Shown here in pieces: positions 49,827 through 59,262 of a DNA stretch of 64,000 nt (positions are counted from its first letter, which is position 1; the number at the start of each line of letters is the position of its first letter). The notes below the pieces were generated by a model. It searched no databases, was not told the origin of the DNA, and saw only the letters and a program-made list of their open reading frames with translations. Origin of the DNA: Gammaproteobacteria bacterium (GTDB lineage: Bacteria; Pseudomonadota; Gammaproteobacteria; Steroidobacterales; Rariloculaceae); contig JAJDVG010000012.1 in the NCBI GenBank assembly GCA_022826245.1, positions 102,041 to 166,040 of the forward strand, in the 5' to 3' direction. Position numbers and translations under genes: made by a program.

Positions 49827-50060
49827 TTATTCGGCTGACTCGTCCCCGCCTTCGTCGGCTGACTCTTCGCCGCCCTCGTCACCGTCGTCCGACGACTCGT
49901 CCGCACCTTCCTCGGCCGGAGCTTCCTCCGCGGCTTCCTCGACCTGGCCGGCCTCTTCGGCTTCCGCGGCTTCACCTTCCTGAGCCCATGAGGCGGTTGG
50001 CAAGGCGAAGGCCATGGCAATCAGGCAGAAAAAGTACGGCAAATGGAGCAGTCGTCTCAT
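49827..50060 (-). CDS. Small secreted, extremely acidic protein
   Basis: A 77-residue protein: a signal peptide (MRRLLHLPYFFCLIAMAFA ... SWAQ) then about 50 residues made almost only of Glu, Asp, Ala, Gly and Ser (EGEAAEAEEAGQVEEAAEEAPAEEGADESSDDGDE). It should be disordered and could bind cations or cover a surface. No family is recognised. The reading frame and its low-complexity make annotation uncertain, but the clean signal peptide supports a real gene. Confidence 0.55.
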   Translation of the reverse strand: MRRLLHLPYFFCLIAMAFALPTASWAQEGEAAEAEEAGQVEEAAEEAPAEEGADESSDDGDEGGEESADEGGDESAE

Positions 50061-50215
50061 CGTTCGTCCTCCCGGCGCGTTTGTCGCGCTCTACTTATCG
50101 GCGGCATGAGGTCGCAGAACGCAACCTACGATATGCCGCATCGACCATTGTAACTGAAGGACGCGGCTTATCATCGCGCCCACTTTGTAAAATGGCGCCT
50201 GGAATGGGAGGCAAC

Positions 50216-50458
50216 ATGTCCGAACACGAAAGAACTTACTGGTTTGCAGCCAAATCCTACGGTTTGGGCTGGACATTGCCGATCACATGGCAAGGCTGGT
50301 TGGCTGTGTTTGCATACCTCATGCTGCTCATCAGCACGCTGATCGTTGCGTCAACGGACTATCGTTGGCCCCTTGTCGCGATATCTACGTTAGCCCTTGT
50401 GGCCGTAGTCGTCTGGAAGGGCGAGAAACCACTGCGCTGGCGTTGGCGCGGCAAGTAG
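50216..50458 (+). CDS. Small conserved inner-membrane protein
   Basis: An 80-residue protein starting MSEHERTYWFAAKSYGLGWTLPITWQGWLAVFAYLMLL, with two membrane helices (about 28-45 and 50-68) and a basic C-terminus (RWRWRGK). GGGAGG lies 5-10 bases before the ATG. The WFxAKxYGxGWxLPxTWQGW pattern recurs in small uncharacterised membrane proteins. It is 36 bases upstream of the SulP gene on the same strand and may be co-transcribed. Function is unknown. Confidence 0.75.
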   Translation: MSEHERTYWFAAKSYGLGWTLPITWQGWLAVFAYLMLLISTLIVASTDYRWPLVAISTLALVAVVVWKGEKPLRWRWRGK

Positions 50459-50494
50459 CTTCCTCGCGCATCCCGGGACAATGGAAGGTCGCGA

Positions 50495-52066
50495 ATGCTG
50501 AGCGGTCTGCGCAACGAACAGAGGCCGCCTTACGAACGTGCCACCTTCTGGGCAGACCTCCGGGCGGGTATCACGCTCACGGCGTCGTTTGTGCCGACCG
50601 CCATGGCGCTTGGCGTCATCTCCGGCATGGGGCCTCTGGCGGGGCTCTGGTGCGGTTGTTTCGTCGGGATCATCTCTGCGGTCTTCGGCGGTACACGCGC
50701 TCTCGTAAGCGGCCCGAGTGCCGCCCTCGCGGTCATCACGGCGACGCTCCTTACCGGCAACGGGTTCAGCCTGCCGGAACTGGCCGTCATCATCGTCATG
50801 GCCGGCGCCATCCAGATCAGCCTCGGCCTTGCCGGGGTCGGCCGCTTCGTGTCGTACATGCCGCAGATCGTGCTGATCGGGTTCATGTCGGGCATCGGCG
50901 TGCTGCTCCTCTGGACGCAGGCGACGAACCTGCTGCGACTGGGCATGGACGACCTTGCCGTCGCCGCCGTCTGCCTCGTCCTGCTTGCCGCGTGGCCGGC
51001 CAGGGCGGGCAGATACCTGCCGCCGGCGCTCGCGGTCATCGCGATCGGCTGGGTCATGTCGTTGTACATCCCGGGCGTCGAGCAGCTTGGCCCGGTCCCG
51101 GTGGGGCTGCCGGTCCCGGTGCTCGAGATGCCGTCGCTCGAATTCCTGCCGCAAGCCGTGGGCCCGGCGGTGCTCGTCGCGCTCATCAGCTCGATCTACA
51201 CGCTGATGTGGTCGCTCATCGCCGACAGCTTCACCGGGGCCCAGCACAACCCGAACCGCGAGCTGTTCGGGCTCGGCCTCGGGAACCTCGCGGCCGGGAT
51301 CGTCGGCGTCATGCCGGGCAGCGGGACCATCGCGACCATGACCTCGCGCCGCTTCGGCGGGAAAACCGTCGTCGCGGGCATCATCTGCCTGGTCATCATC
51401 GTGGCGCTGATCCTGGGCTTTGGCGCCTACGTCGCACCGATTCCGCTTGCGGCGCTGTCTGCCATCGTCATCGTCGTCGGCTGGAAGCTCATCGATTTTC
51501 CGTTCCTGCGGAAGGTGCCGAGCATGGATCCCCGACACTCCACCGTCATGCTGCTCATCATGGGCGTGACCATCTTCGTGGATCCGCTCTTCGCCATCGT
51601 CTTCGGCGTCATCGCCGCGAACATCGTCAGCGCCACGCATCTGGAAAGATTGGAACAGGACAGCGTGATCTCGACCCCGCTGCTCGACTCGACTTTCGGC
51701 GTCGACGCCGACACCTGGTCGGCGCGAGTCGGGTACCTGGCCTTTCGCGGCTCCTTCACCGTGTCTTCATCGCGCAAGCTGACGCGCATGATCAGCGACG
51801 ACATCCGAGATCACGAAGTCGTGATCTTCGACCTTTCCGAAGCCACGCATTTCGATGACAGCGCATCGCACCTGCTCGCCCTGCTCGCGGATCGCGCGAA
51901 ACAGACCGGCACCGAGATCGTCGTTTTCGGCGTGACCGACCGCATCCGCATGCCCCTCTTCGCCTTCGGCTTCCTCGACCGGATCCCCGATGTCCGAATC
52001 GTGGAGACTCAGAAGGAAGCGAGGGAGCTGGCCTGGTCGCTGCTCGCGGCGGATACGATCGCCTGA
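50495..52066 (+). CDS. SulP/SLC26-family anion permease with STAS domain
   Basis: A 523-residue transporter with 10-14 membrane segments. The first third carries the SulP signature region (FVPTAMALGVISGMGPLAGLWCGCFVGIISAVFGGTRALVSGPSAALAVI), and QHNPNRELFGLGLGNLAAGIVGVMPGSGTIATMTSRRFGGKT matches the second repeat. The C-terminal 130 residues form a cytoplasmic STAS domain (VGYLAFRGSFTVSSSRKLTRMISDD ... VVIFDLSEATHFDDSASHLLALL). It probably carries sulfate or another anion. The arylsulfatase gene follows, so uptake of the released sulfate is a sensible link. Confidence 0.92.
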   Translation: MLSGLRNEQRPPYERATFWADLRAGITLTASFVPTAMALGVISGMGPLAGLWCGCFVGIISAVFGGTRALVSGPSAALAVITATLLTGNGFSLPELAVIIVMAGAIQISLGLAGVGRFVSYMPQIVLIGFMSGIGVLLLWTQATNLLRLGMDDLAVAAVCLVLLAAWPARAGRYLPPALAVIAIGWVMSLYIPGVEQLGPVPVGLPVPVLEMPSLEFLPQAVGPAVLVALISSIYTLMWSLIADSFTGAQHNPNRELFGLGLGNLAAGIVGVMPGSGTIATMTSRRFGGKTVVAGIICLVIIVALILGFGAYVAPIPLAALSAIVIVVGWKLIDFPFLRKVPSMDPRHSTVMLLIMGVTIFVDPLFAIVFGVIAANIVSATHLERLEQDSVISTPLLDSTFGVDADTWSARVGYLAFRGSFTVSSSRKLTRMISDDIRDHEVVIFDLSEATHFDDSASHLLALLADRAKQTGTEIVVFGVTDRIRMPLFAFGFLDRIPDVRIVETQKEARELAWSLLAADTIA

Positions 52067-52185
52067 CCTCGCTCCGCGCGTCGCGACAGCAAGACCGAAC
52101 ATACGGATCGGCTCGACTTTTCGCCGCGCTTCCAGTAGAAGAACCACGTCAACGGCAGTGCCGGGAAGATGGTCAAGGCGATCTC

Positions 52186-53622
52186 ATGAATGCTCGATTA
52201 TTGACGCGCGTCGCCCTTGCGGCGGTGCTGAGCCTCACCGCCTGGACCGCCACCGCCCAGGAGCGCCCCAACATCCTCCTGATCATGGCCGACGACCTCG
52301 GCTGGGGCGACGTCGGCTACAACGGCGCGGAGATCAGGACGCCGACGATCGACCGTCTCGCGGCGGAGGGCGTCAGGCTCGAGCGCTATTACACCCACCC
52401 AAGCTGTACGCCGACCCGAGCCGCGTTCTACAGCGGCAAACGGGCGGTGAATCTGGGGATGATCGTGCCGATCGCGCCCTGGGAGGATTTCGGGCTGCCG
52501 CCGGAAGAACCCACCCTGCCCCAATATCTCAAGGAAGCGGGCTACACCACCTGGCTGGTCGGCAAATGGCACCTGGGCCACAACTACCGCGACCAGCATC
52601 CCCTCAACCGCGGCTACGACCACTTCTACGGCACCAACAGCGGCGAAATCAATTACTACACGCACGCGCTCAACCGCGTGCCGGACTGGGAACGCAACGG
52701 CGAAGCGCTCGACGAGGACGGTTACGTCACCCACCTGCTCAGGGACGAGGCCGTCGAACTGATCGAGAGCTACGACAGCGATGCGCCCTGGTTCATGCAC
52801 CTGTCGTTCACGGCCCCGCATACGCCCCTGCAGGCGCCCGAGGAATCCGTGCAGGCCTATGCCGACATCGCCGACTTCAACCGCCGCCGTCTCGCCGCCA
52901 TGATGACGGAGATGGACTCCGCGATCGCCGACGTGCTCGCCGCCGTCGCGGACCGGCCGGACAGCGACAACACGCTGATCGTTTTCGTGAGCGACAACGG
53001 CGGCCAACTCATGGCCGGATCGGTAAACGCACCCTTGCGAGGCAACAAGATGTCGCTCTACGAGGGCGGTATCCGCGTGCCTGCCCTGCTGCACTGGCCC
53101 GCGCGCCTGGAAGGCGGCCGGTCGGTGAGCGCCGTTGCCACCGTTTACGACTGGCTGCCGACCCTGCTGTCGCTGGCGGGGCACCCGGGCGTCGACGACA
53201 GCGATCTTGCCGGGATCGACCTGTGGCCCACGATCGAACGCGCCGTCGAGCCGCAGCGCGACGAGCCCATCGTCATCACCTCCGCCTCCCCGACCGGCCC
53301 GAGAATGGCGGTGATCGAAGACGGGTGGAAACTGATCCGCTCGCTCCGCCCGGCGCCGGACACACCCGGGGAATTCTCGGTCGAGCTCTTCAATCTGCTC
53401 GACGATCCGTTCGAGACCAGCGATCTGGCGGCCAGCGAACCCGAGCGAACGGCGCGCATGCTGGCCTATCTCGCGACCATCAGGGTCGCTCCCGTGCTGG
53501 GCGGCACGCCGCCGCCTGCGAACTACGACGGCGCCACCGGCCCAGAGATCGAACCGGACGATCGTCCGCCGATCTACCCGGCAGTGGCCGACTCGGTCAC
53601 GGAGAGGCCCGCGGGGCGGTAG
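52186..53622 (+). CDS. Secreted arylsulfatase
   Basis: A 478-residue sulfatase with a signal peptide (MNARLLTRVALAAVLSLTAWTATAQ). The active-site motif CTPTRAAFYSGK carries Cys74, which must be converted to formylglycine. Metal-site features follow: NILLIMADDLGWGDVGYNG, YTTWLVGKWHLGH and FVSDNGG. It hydrolyses a sulfate ester in the periplasm or outside the cell. The FGE-fold proteins at 17116 and 20069 lack the catalytic Cys pair, so the maturation enzyme must be elsewhere in the genome. It follows the SulP permease by 120 bases. Confidence 0.93.
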   Translation: MNARLLTRVALAAVLSLTAWTATAQERPNILLIMADDLGWGDVGYNGAEIRTPTIDRLAAEGVRLERYYTHPSCTPTRAAFYSGKRAVNLGMIVPIAPWEDFGLPPEEPTLPQYLKEAGYTTWLVGKWHLGHNYRDQHPLNRGYDHFYGTNSGEINYYTHALNRVPDWERNGEALDEDGYVTHLLRDEAVELIESYDSDAPWFMHLSFTAPHTPLQAPEESVQAYADIADFNRRRLAAMMTEMDSAIADVLAAVADRPDSDNTLIVFVSDNGGQLMAGSVNAPLRGNKMSLYEGGIRVPALLHWPARLEGGRSVSAVATVYDWLPTLLSLAGHPGVDDSDLAGIDLWPTIERAVEPQRDEPIVITSASPTGPRMAVIEDGWKLIRSLRPAPDTPGEFSVELFNLLDDPFETSDLAASEPERTARMLAYLATIRVAPVLGGTPPPANYDGATGPEIEPDDRPPIYPAVADSVTERPAGR

Positions 53623-53661
53623 TCGGCGGCGTCAGTCACGGAAAGGACTCGAGGACGATAG

Positions 53662-54129
53662 ATGACGGCACATACGTACACGGCGAAACTGACCTGGACC
53701 GGCAACCAGGGCGAGGGCACGAGCGGCTACAAAGCGTACACGCGCGACTACGACGTGGCGATCGAAGGCAAACCGGTCATCAAGGGATCGTCAGACCCGA
53801 ACTACCTCGGCGACGCCACCCGCCACAACCCCGAGGACCTGCTGCTGGCCGCGCTCTCGGCCTGCCACATGCTGTGGTACCTGCACTTGTGCGCCGTGAA
53901 CCGGATCGTGGTTACGGAATATGAGGACCATGCGGAAGGCGTGATGGAGATGGCGCGGGATGGTTCGGGGCGGTTTACGGAGGTTACGCTGAGGCCGCGG
54001 GTGACGGTTGCGGCGGGGAGCGATGTGGGCAAGGCGGAAGGGCTGCATGAGCGGGCTGGGGAGCTTTGTAATATTGCAAGGTCGGTGAATTTTGGGGTGG
54101 GGCATGAGGCAGTGGTGGTTGTTGGCTGA
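53662..54129 (+). CDS. OsmC-family protein
   Basis: A 155-residue OsmC/Ohr-fold protein with the family layout: YTAKLTWTGNQGEGTSGYKAYTRDY, GDATRHNPEDLLLAALSACHMLWYLHLCAVN carrying the reactive Cys, and AGELCNIARSVNFGV with the second Cys. OsmC-type proteins reduce organic hydroperoxides, which may arise from the redox block upstream. GAGGA precedes the ATG. Its start is 40 bases after the sulfatase stop. Confidence 0.9.
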   Translation: MTAHTYTAKLTWTGNQGEGTSGYKAYTRDYDVAIEGKPVIKGSSDPNYLGDATRHNPEDLLLAALSACHMLWYLHLCAVNRIVVTEYEDHAEGVMEMARDGSGRFTEVTLRPRVTVAAGSDVGKAEGLHERAGELCNIARSVNFGVGHEAVVVVG

Positions 54130-54899
54130 CGGGCGTCTCAGCCAGCCTCTGGAAAGGATTGGAGTTGCAAGCGAAGCGCCTAGTCTGGAGATCGGTCGAG
54201 CCGGACGCTCGATGAGAACCTCTCGGTTCGAACGAACGGCGTCAGCGGTAAGGGATCGCACAGGTACCGAAATCTTCGCGCGAACTCGTAAAGAGTGAGC
54301 CGCCGAAGCAAGTAAATCATCGCGATTACGCTATTTGATACTTATAAGCGCATGAATCATATACACAAATCTGAAGTTTTTTGATATAGAATAGAGCAAT
54401 AATTGTACATTTTGTTTGGAAACTGCTAGATGCTCCGAGGTAATTTCCGTCTGCCAATGTGGAGAGCCGTCTTCGTTCAGCCCAATCGGCTGATGCACAT
54501 ATGAGCCTCACTCAGATTAGGCACACGCCGCGAGTAACACTGGACGATGCATTGACGCATGCGTTTGCTACTAAGTCATGTACGCTGCGTTAAACAAGAG
54601 TCATTACCCCAGTGTCTCGCAACGCTCGTTCTGGTACGGCACTAAGTTCAACGCTACATGCAAGGAAGCTAGGAGCGTTTGACATTGCAGACGAATCAGA
54701 TCAGACAACTCTGGACAGTGACTCCGCCTGCCAGCGCAAGACTGAGTGACCCAAATGATGGGGACAATGCGCCATGACTAATATTGGTTCCGTGCATGTG
54801 GGAGACCACGTTAAGTGTCGCAAATGGTAGGTCCCGATAAAATATTTGCCGCACCAGAATCGACGTATTTAGACCATAGTTCACCAGTGAGAGGCTAGA
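54130..54899. other. Intergenic, AT-rich, left edge of defence island
   Basis: About 770 bases with GC falling clearly below the preceding genes, including an AT-rich stretch at about 54330-54430. No gene, tRNA or clear repeat was found. A change of composition here fits the edge of an acquired island. A weak promoter for the NACHT gene probably lies in 54800-54890. Confidence 0.5.
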
Positions 54900-57800
54900 G
54901 TGCAATACGATCTCAATCAACTTCGCGACCCAAACCAGTTTCAGCGTCTCGTAAACGCGATACTCACGGCGCGATTCGGCGAAGATGCACGTCTTACGCC
55001 TCTCCAAGGAAAAGATGATGGATCCGACGGAGAGGCAGGGACTGACAATCCGTACATGATTTTTCAACATACTGGAGGTAAGTCCCCGCAGTCTAATCCG
55101 CTTATCGAACCACCGCGCCCGGGTCGCTATCTGTTTCAAGCCAAATACCATCGCACTGGTGAGCAACGCCTCGCCGACATACGCACCACTGTCGTCCGTG
55201 AATTTCGGAACGCTTTGACTCAAGATGTTCTTAAGCGCCGTGACCGGCGTAACGTCAACTACTTCTTCCTCGTTACCAACGTATCCGCGAGCCGAGACGC
55301 ACTTCGTACACTAGATGAAGTCCGCTCGAATCTACTTACGAACCGCGATCGACTGTACGCTGATGTCTGGTGGGGGGAGAGAATTACTACAGCCCTAGAT
55401 TGGTCCCCTAACCTTTGGCACTCGTTCCCGGAACTCTTTGCCGGCGGCGTACCCCCACTACTCGGGCGAGCGGCGAAGGGCGACGAAACAGGCCTGGCAA
55501 GAACTCTCCGGCTCGCCGTGACCCAACAATTTCGTCGTGACGGGATTGTGAAATTCCGACAAGTCGAGTTGGAACATCGGCTTTTGGACCTATTTGTCGA
55601 TCTTGACTATGAGTTGCGGAACGAATCTGACGAATCATTTCGTGATCCACCATCAGTTTACGTGCGCCGATTGGTCGGAAATGATTACATTTTCGATGAC
55701 ATGGGTACGTTTCGGATGCGAAACGTCAGGGATTCCGCCCTTCGTTTCCTTCTCGATGACGACCTCGAAATTCCGAGAATACTCCTCGAAGGCGGACCTG
55801 GACAAGGGAAATCAACAATTACGCAAATGGTTGCCCAAGTCTATCGTGAGAAGCTTCTCGGCACCAACGATTGCGCCAATCGCGATGAAACATGGATCCA
55901 GCATTGTAAGATGCGACTTCCGATACGTTTGGAACTGAGGCACTTCTCCGAGTGGCTGTCAGACAACACAGACGGATCACTCGATCAATTTATCGCTCTT
56001 CAGCTTGGTCGAGATTCCGGTGGCACGACCATCGCTGCGGAAGACATCCATCAACTTGTCGAAAGGAGCTCCGTTATTCTCATTCTCGATGGGCTAGATG
56101 AAGTAGGTAACGACCCGCTGAGAGATAGAGTACTTGATGCAATACTCGAAACGATGGACCGGTTTGAACAGGACCTACATGTAAGCCTTCGTGTCGTGCT
56201 GACAACTCGCCCTCCGGCCGTCTTTGGCCGATGGGATAAGCTTGATGGATTTACTCGAGTCGGCCTTCTTCCATTGAGTCAGCACCGAATCAACGACTAC
56301 GTCGATCGCTGGCTCCACACTCAAATCGCGAACAACGACGAGCAGCAACGCATCCGTCAGTCCTTCAACGGTAGGCGACAAGAACCTCATGTTGAAGCGC
56401 TCGCGCGGAATCCGATGCAATTGTCGGTGCTCCTTCAATTCATTCAGCTCAAGGATGAGGCATTTCCGGACCGCCGAGCCGACCTTTACCAAGAGTATTT
56501 CCAGAAAGTCATTGATAGGGACGTGCTGAAGAGTCCAAAACTACGCGCCCATCGCGAATTGATCGAAGGTCTACACGCGTTTCTCGGATTTCGGCTTCAC
56601 GGTTCTACAGAAGCTGCTCAAGGCCGGCGTTCGCTTAGCCGTAGTGAGATTATCGATATGGCAGGGCAGTGGCTTTCAAATGATGGGCACCCCAAGGCAC
56701 TCGCAGAAGACTACTTCGCTTTGGGAGAAGAACGTTTCGGCTTAATCGCCGCAGTTTCTGGAGAGGGTCATGAGACGCACTATGGCTTCGAAGTTCAGCC
56801 GATACAAGAGTATTTCGCGGCATCATTCATTAGTAATCGGCTTCCTAACGGAATGGCTCATGACGTCTTTGATCTATTGGTTCCACGCGATTATTGGCGT
56901 GAAGTCGCGTTGTTCTTGGCTGGCCTTAGGCGCCCTAACGAAAAGTCCGATCTCATATCACGGTCACGAGCTGCCGACCAAGCCGTAAAAAGGCCGTGGC
57001 AACAGAACGGGCATGCGATCGTTCTTCAGCTCTTGCGAGAGGGTATTTTCAGCCAGCCGCAATATCTGCAGGCGGACGCAATGCGATTGGCCCTCGAATC
57101 GATAAATCCTAGCATGCTGGTTTTCAACCGTACACCCGATGCTTTGATTGAAGTATTGGCAGAGGTCTGTTGTGCGCACGGGGATGAAGAGGTTCTTGGG
57201 CAGGTCTATCGCGCCGCTGAGGATCTCAAGAAGTCAAACGACCTGCACCTCCTTGGCCACATTTATCGACTTGCTGCAGCCGTCTTCTCGAAGCAGACTT
57301 ACGTAAAGCTCATTTTGGCGTTTGCTGGTTCATCTAGAGAGGCACGCAGTCTAGTTCGCGTATCGTGTGCCTCTTATTCCAATGGCCTACTTTCAGAGCT
57401 AGGTAGCAACCAGACCTATTGGGAAGGTATCGCTCCTTACGATGTCGCTCGCCGGCTCTGGATTGCTGCAAGCCGCCGTGGTGAAGTGCCTGAGATCGCG
57501 TACGCTGTGGGTGTGCCTGAAAGCTTAATCGTTCACTTTGCCGTGAGCCACCAATTCAGTCACGCTTGGCACGGACCACTGCGTTTGCCAAATAATAATG
57601 TGCCTGCAGTCTGGCTGCTACATAGGAACGTTCAACTTATCCGCACTTACCGCGGTACTAACGATGATCTTTCGGAAAGCGATGCCAACGACTCGTTGCC
57701 GTCACTTGACTTGCGGTGGGACGATGGGAACTTCGAACCGCTAGCACCAGAGCTTGAAAAGTGCTTGCGGAATCTAGTTGACGCATCGACATCTGTTATC

Positions 57801-58715
57801 TTATCCCTAAGGCGTGGACGCGAGCCCGAAATACAAGAGAGCGCGGAGGCTTTTCTTCTCACAATAAAAAATCACCTAGCAGACCCAGGTATCTCGGCTT
57901 GGGTAGCGTGCCGGTGTGCTTTGGCTGCACTGCAAAATCGATCGCTTCCGATCCACGATGCTCTTCCAAGAGAACTAGTTTTTGACGTTTCGACGGCGTT
58001 ACGTGCTTTCTATAGGATAGGTGATAGATATTCCTCTCACCGATACTTTGTTGACAGATACGCACTTACAACCCCTTTGGCCGTCCGGCTTGAGCCTGGA
58101 TCCAAGCCGCGGGCACTGCATAAAATATTTAGGGCAATGATCGATGGCGGTATCTCTGAGGAGCAGAGGGCCCATTGCCACTGGCTTGCAGAAATATCAA
58201 TCCCGCAGGCATCGATTCGGCCACTTGTGGAGTGCTGCCGTGAGCGAATTCCAGAAATGTTGCGGTTTCTCTGCGGACGACACATTGACAGCAGTTTCTT
58301 TCCAAGTAGACGACTAATGGTAAACGACACACGTCGCATTTTGAGCGTCTGCCGTCAAACGGACGATGTGAAAACGCTGAAGGGTGCAGCAACTGTCCTC
58401 CTAAACGCAAGCTTTGCGCGGGTAGCTGAACCGGAGCTTATTTCAAGAATATTGTCTGCGGCACCGTCAAGCGGTCTGGTCGACCATGTATTCCGGACTG
58501 GCAGGGATAAGGACAGTAACGTCGGAGACGCAGACCGTAAACTTGCCCAGCAAGTAGCACACTTGATCCTCGCCGACCCGAAGAATCACCCGTTTAGAAC
58601 TACCAATAGAGCGGTGGCTTTCTTGGCTGACACGGAACCACCGCCCGCTACTCCGCTGTTTGAAGAGCGCCCAGACCTACTGTCTCCAGTTCAAGATCGT
58701 CCCGATGGCATTTAA
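54900..58715 (+). CDS. Nuclease-NACHT NTPase (STAND/Avs-like) putative antiphage protein
   Basis: A 1271-residue protein from a GTG at 54900, after GTGAGAGG. The N-terminal 90 residues look like a restriction-type PD-(D/E)xK fold: FQRLVNAILTARFGEDARLTPLQGKDDGSDG (acidic residues 39-43) followed by FQAK (Gln80, Lys82), resembling Mrr-like domains. A NACHT NTPase follows with Walker A GGPGQGKST (298-306) and Walker B VILILDGLDEV (about 390-400), then ARNPMQLSVLLQF and QPIQEYFAASFI as in NACHT proteins. The remaining 600 residues are a helical C-terminal region, probably the sensor. Bacterial NACHT/Avs proteins detect phage proteins and fire a linked effector. GC is lower than average. Confidence 0.82.
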   Translation: MQYDLNQLRDPNQFQRLVNAILTARFGEDARLTPLQGKDDGSDGEAGTDNPYMIFQHTGGKSPQSNPLIEPPRPGRYLFQAKYHRTGEQRLADIRTTVVREFRNALTQDVLKRRDRRNVNYFFLVTNVSASRDALRTLDEVRSNLLTNRDRLYADVWWGERITTALDWSPNLWHSFPELFAGGVPPLLGRAAKGDETGLARTLRLAVTQQFRRDGIVKFRQVELEHRLLDLFVDLDYELRNESDESFRDPPSVYVRRLVGNDYIFDDMGTFRMRNVRDSALRFLLDDDLEIPRILLEGGPGQGKSTITQMVAQVYREKLLGTNDCANRDETWIQHCKMRLPIRLELRHFSEWLSDNTDGSLDQFIALQLGRDSGGTTIAAEDIHQLVERSSVILILDGLDEVGNDPLRDRVLDAILETMDRFEQDLHVSLRVVLTTRPPAVFGRWDKLDGFTRVGLLPLSQHRINDYVDRWLHTQIANNDEQQRIRQSFNGRRQEPHVEALARNPMQLSVLLQFIQLKDEAFPDRRADLYQEYFQKVIDRDVLKSPKLRAHRELIEGLHAFLGFRLHGSTEAAQGRRSLSRSEIIDMAGQWLSNDGHPKALAEDYFALGEERFGLIAAVSGEGHETHYGFEVQPIQEYFAASFISNRLPNGMAHDVFDLLVPRDYWREVALFLAGLRRPNEKSDLISRSRAADQAVKRPWQQNGHAIVLQLLREGIFSQPQYLQADAMRLALESINPSMLVFNRTPDALIEVLAEVCCAHGDEEVLGQVYRAAEDLKKSNDLHLLGHIYRLAAAVFSKQTYVKLILAFAGSSREARSLVRVSCASYSNGLLSELGSNQTYWEGIAPYDVARRLWIAASRRGEVPEIAYAVGVPESLIVHFAVSHQFSHAWHGPLRLPNNNVPAVWLLHRNVQLIRTYRGTNDDLSESDANDSLPSLDLRWDDGNFEPLAPELEKCLRNLVDASTSVILSLRRGREPEIQESAEAFLLTIKNHLADPGISAWVACRCALAALQNRSLPIHDALPRELVFDVSTALRAFYRIGDRYSSHRYFVDRYALTTPLAVRLEPGSKPRALHKIFRAMIDGGISEEQRAHCHWLAEISIPQASIRPLVECCRERIPEMLRFLCGRHIDSSFFPSRRLMVNDTRRILSVCRQTDDVKTLKGAATVLLNASFARVAEPELISRILSAAPSSGLVDHVFRTGRDKDSNVGDADRKLAQQVAHLILADPKNHPFRTTNRAVAFLADTEPPPATPLFEERPDLLSPVQDRPDGI

Positions 58716-58754
58716 CAACAGTTGGAGCGGTTCGCTGAAAGACTATCACGATAA

Positions 58755-59093
58755 CTACCCGGAAGCTGCGCACATATCCAAAGCGTAATCGAACAGATAT
58801 GCCTCTACCGTGATGCGCATCTGTTCGATATGGCGGCGCTGGTTTTCCCGGGCCATCTCACTAATGAAGATCAAGCAGCAATCGAAACTGCCGCCTGAAC
58901 GGCCCGAACTTACCGGAGGCTCCATCATTTGCGTTCGACGCACCTCATAGAACGTGTCGCTACGATAGCCAATGATCTGGCAGCCCTTCGACACGTCGCC
59001 GAGCGCATCGGGTAATTTCAGCAATAACTCGTTGAGCTTGGTACTCTCTGCTCTCGCGGTCATCGGTCGTCTCCATGTAGTTCGTTCGGTCAC
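58755..59093 (-). pseudogene. Transposase remnant, IS481-like N-terminus
   Basis: An open frame of 112 codons. ELLLKLPDALGDVSKGCQIIGYRSDTFYEVRR resembles the N-terminal helix-turn-helix of IS481-type transposases (usually ending SKGCxxMGYSRDTFYRxK), where the SR has become RS. The rest does not match the catalytic domain, so this is a decayed fragment. It lies between the NACHT gene and hsdM and supports past insertion in this island. Confidence 0.4.
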
Positions 59094-59262
59094 TTACCAA
59101 TCTACCGGCAACCCCGGTACCGTAGCCACATTTGGCGGACTGTCGGAAAATTCCTTAGCCACTTCATTCCGAGGATCTAACGAAGCTCGGCGCGCTGCAG
59201 AAGGCATCTACCACAAGGCCTAAGCAAATCGACGACTCGAAGAAGACGGATGAGAAAAAATC

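Noticed and set aside
50287..51858. Arg/His-rich open frame overlapping the SulP gene
   Set aside because: The SulP protein in the other frame has full transporter and STAS signatures, and this frame is a shadow of it.
51990..53924. Long plus-strand frame overlapping the sulfatase in another frame
   Set aside because: The sulfatase frame has the CTPTR active-site motif and a signal peptide. This frame has no motif.
54696..55223. Minus-strand frame at the start of the NACHT gene
   Set aside because: It overlaps the NACHT N-terminus and intergenic DNA, and its sequence has no domain.
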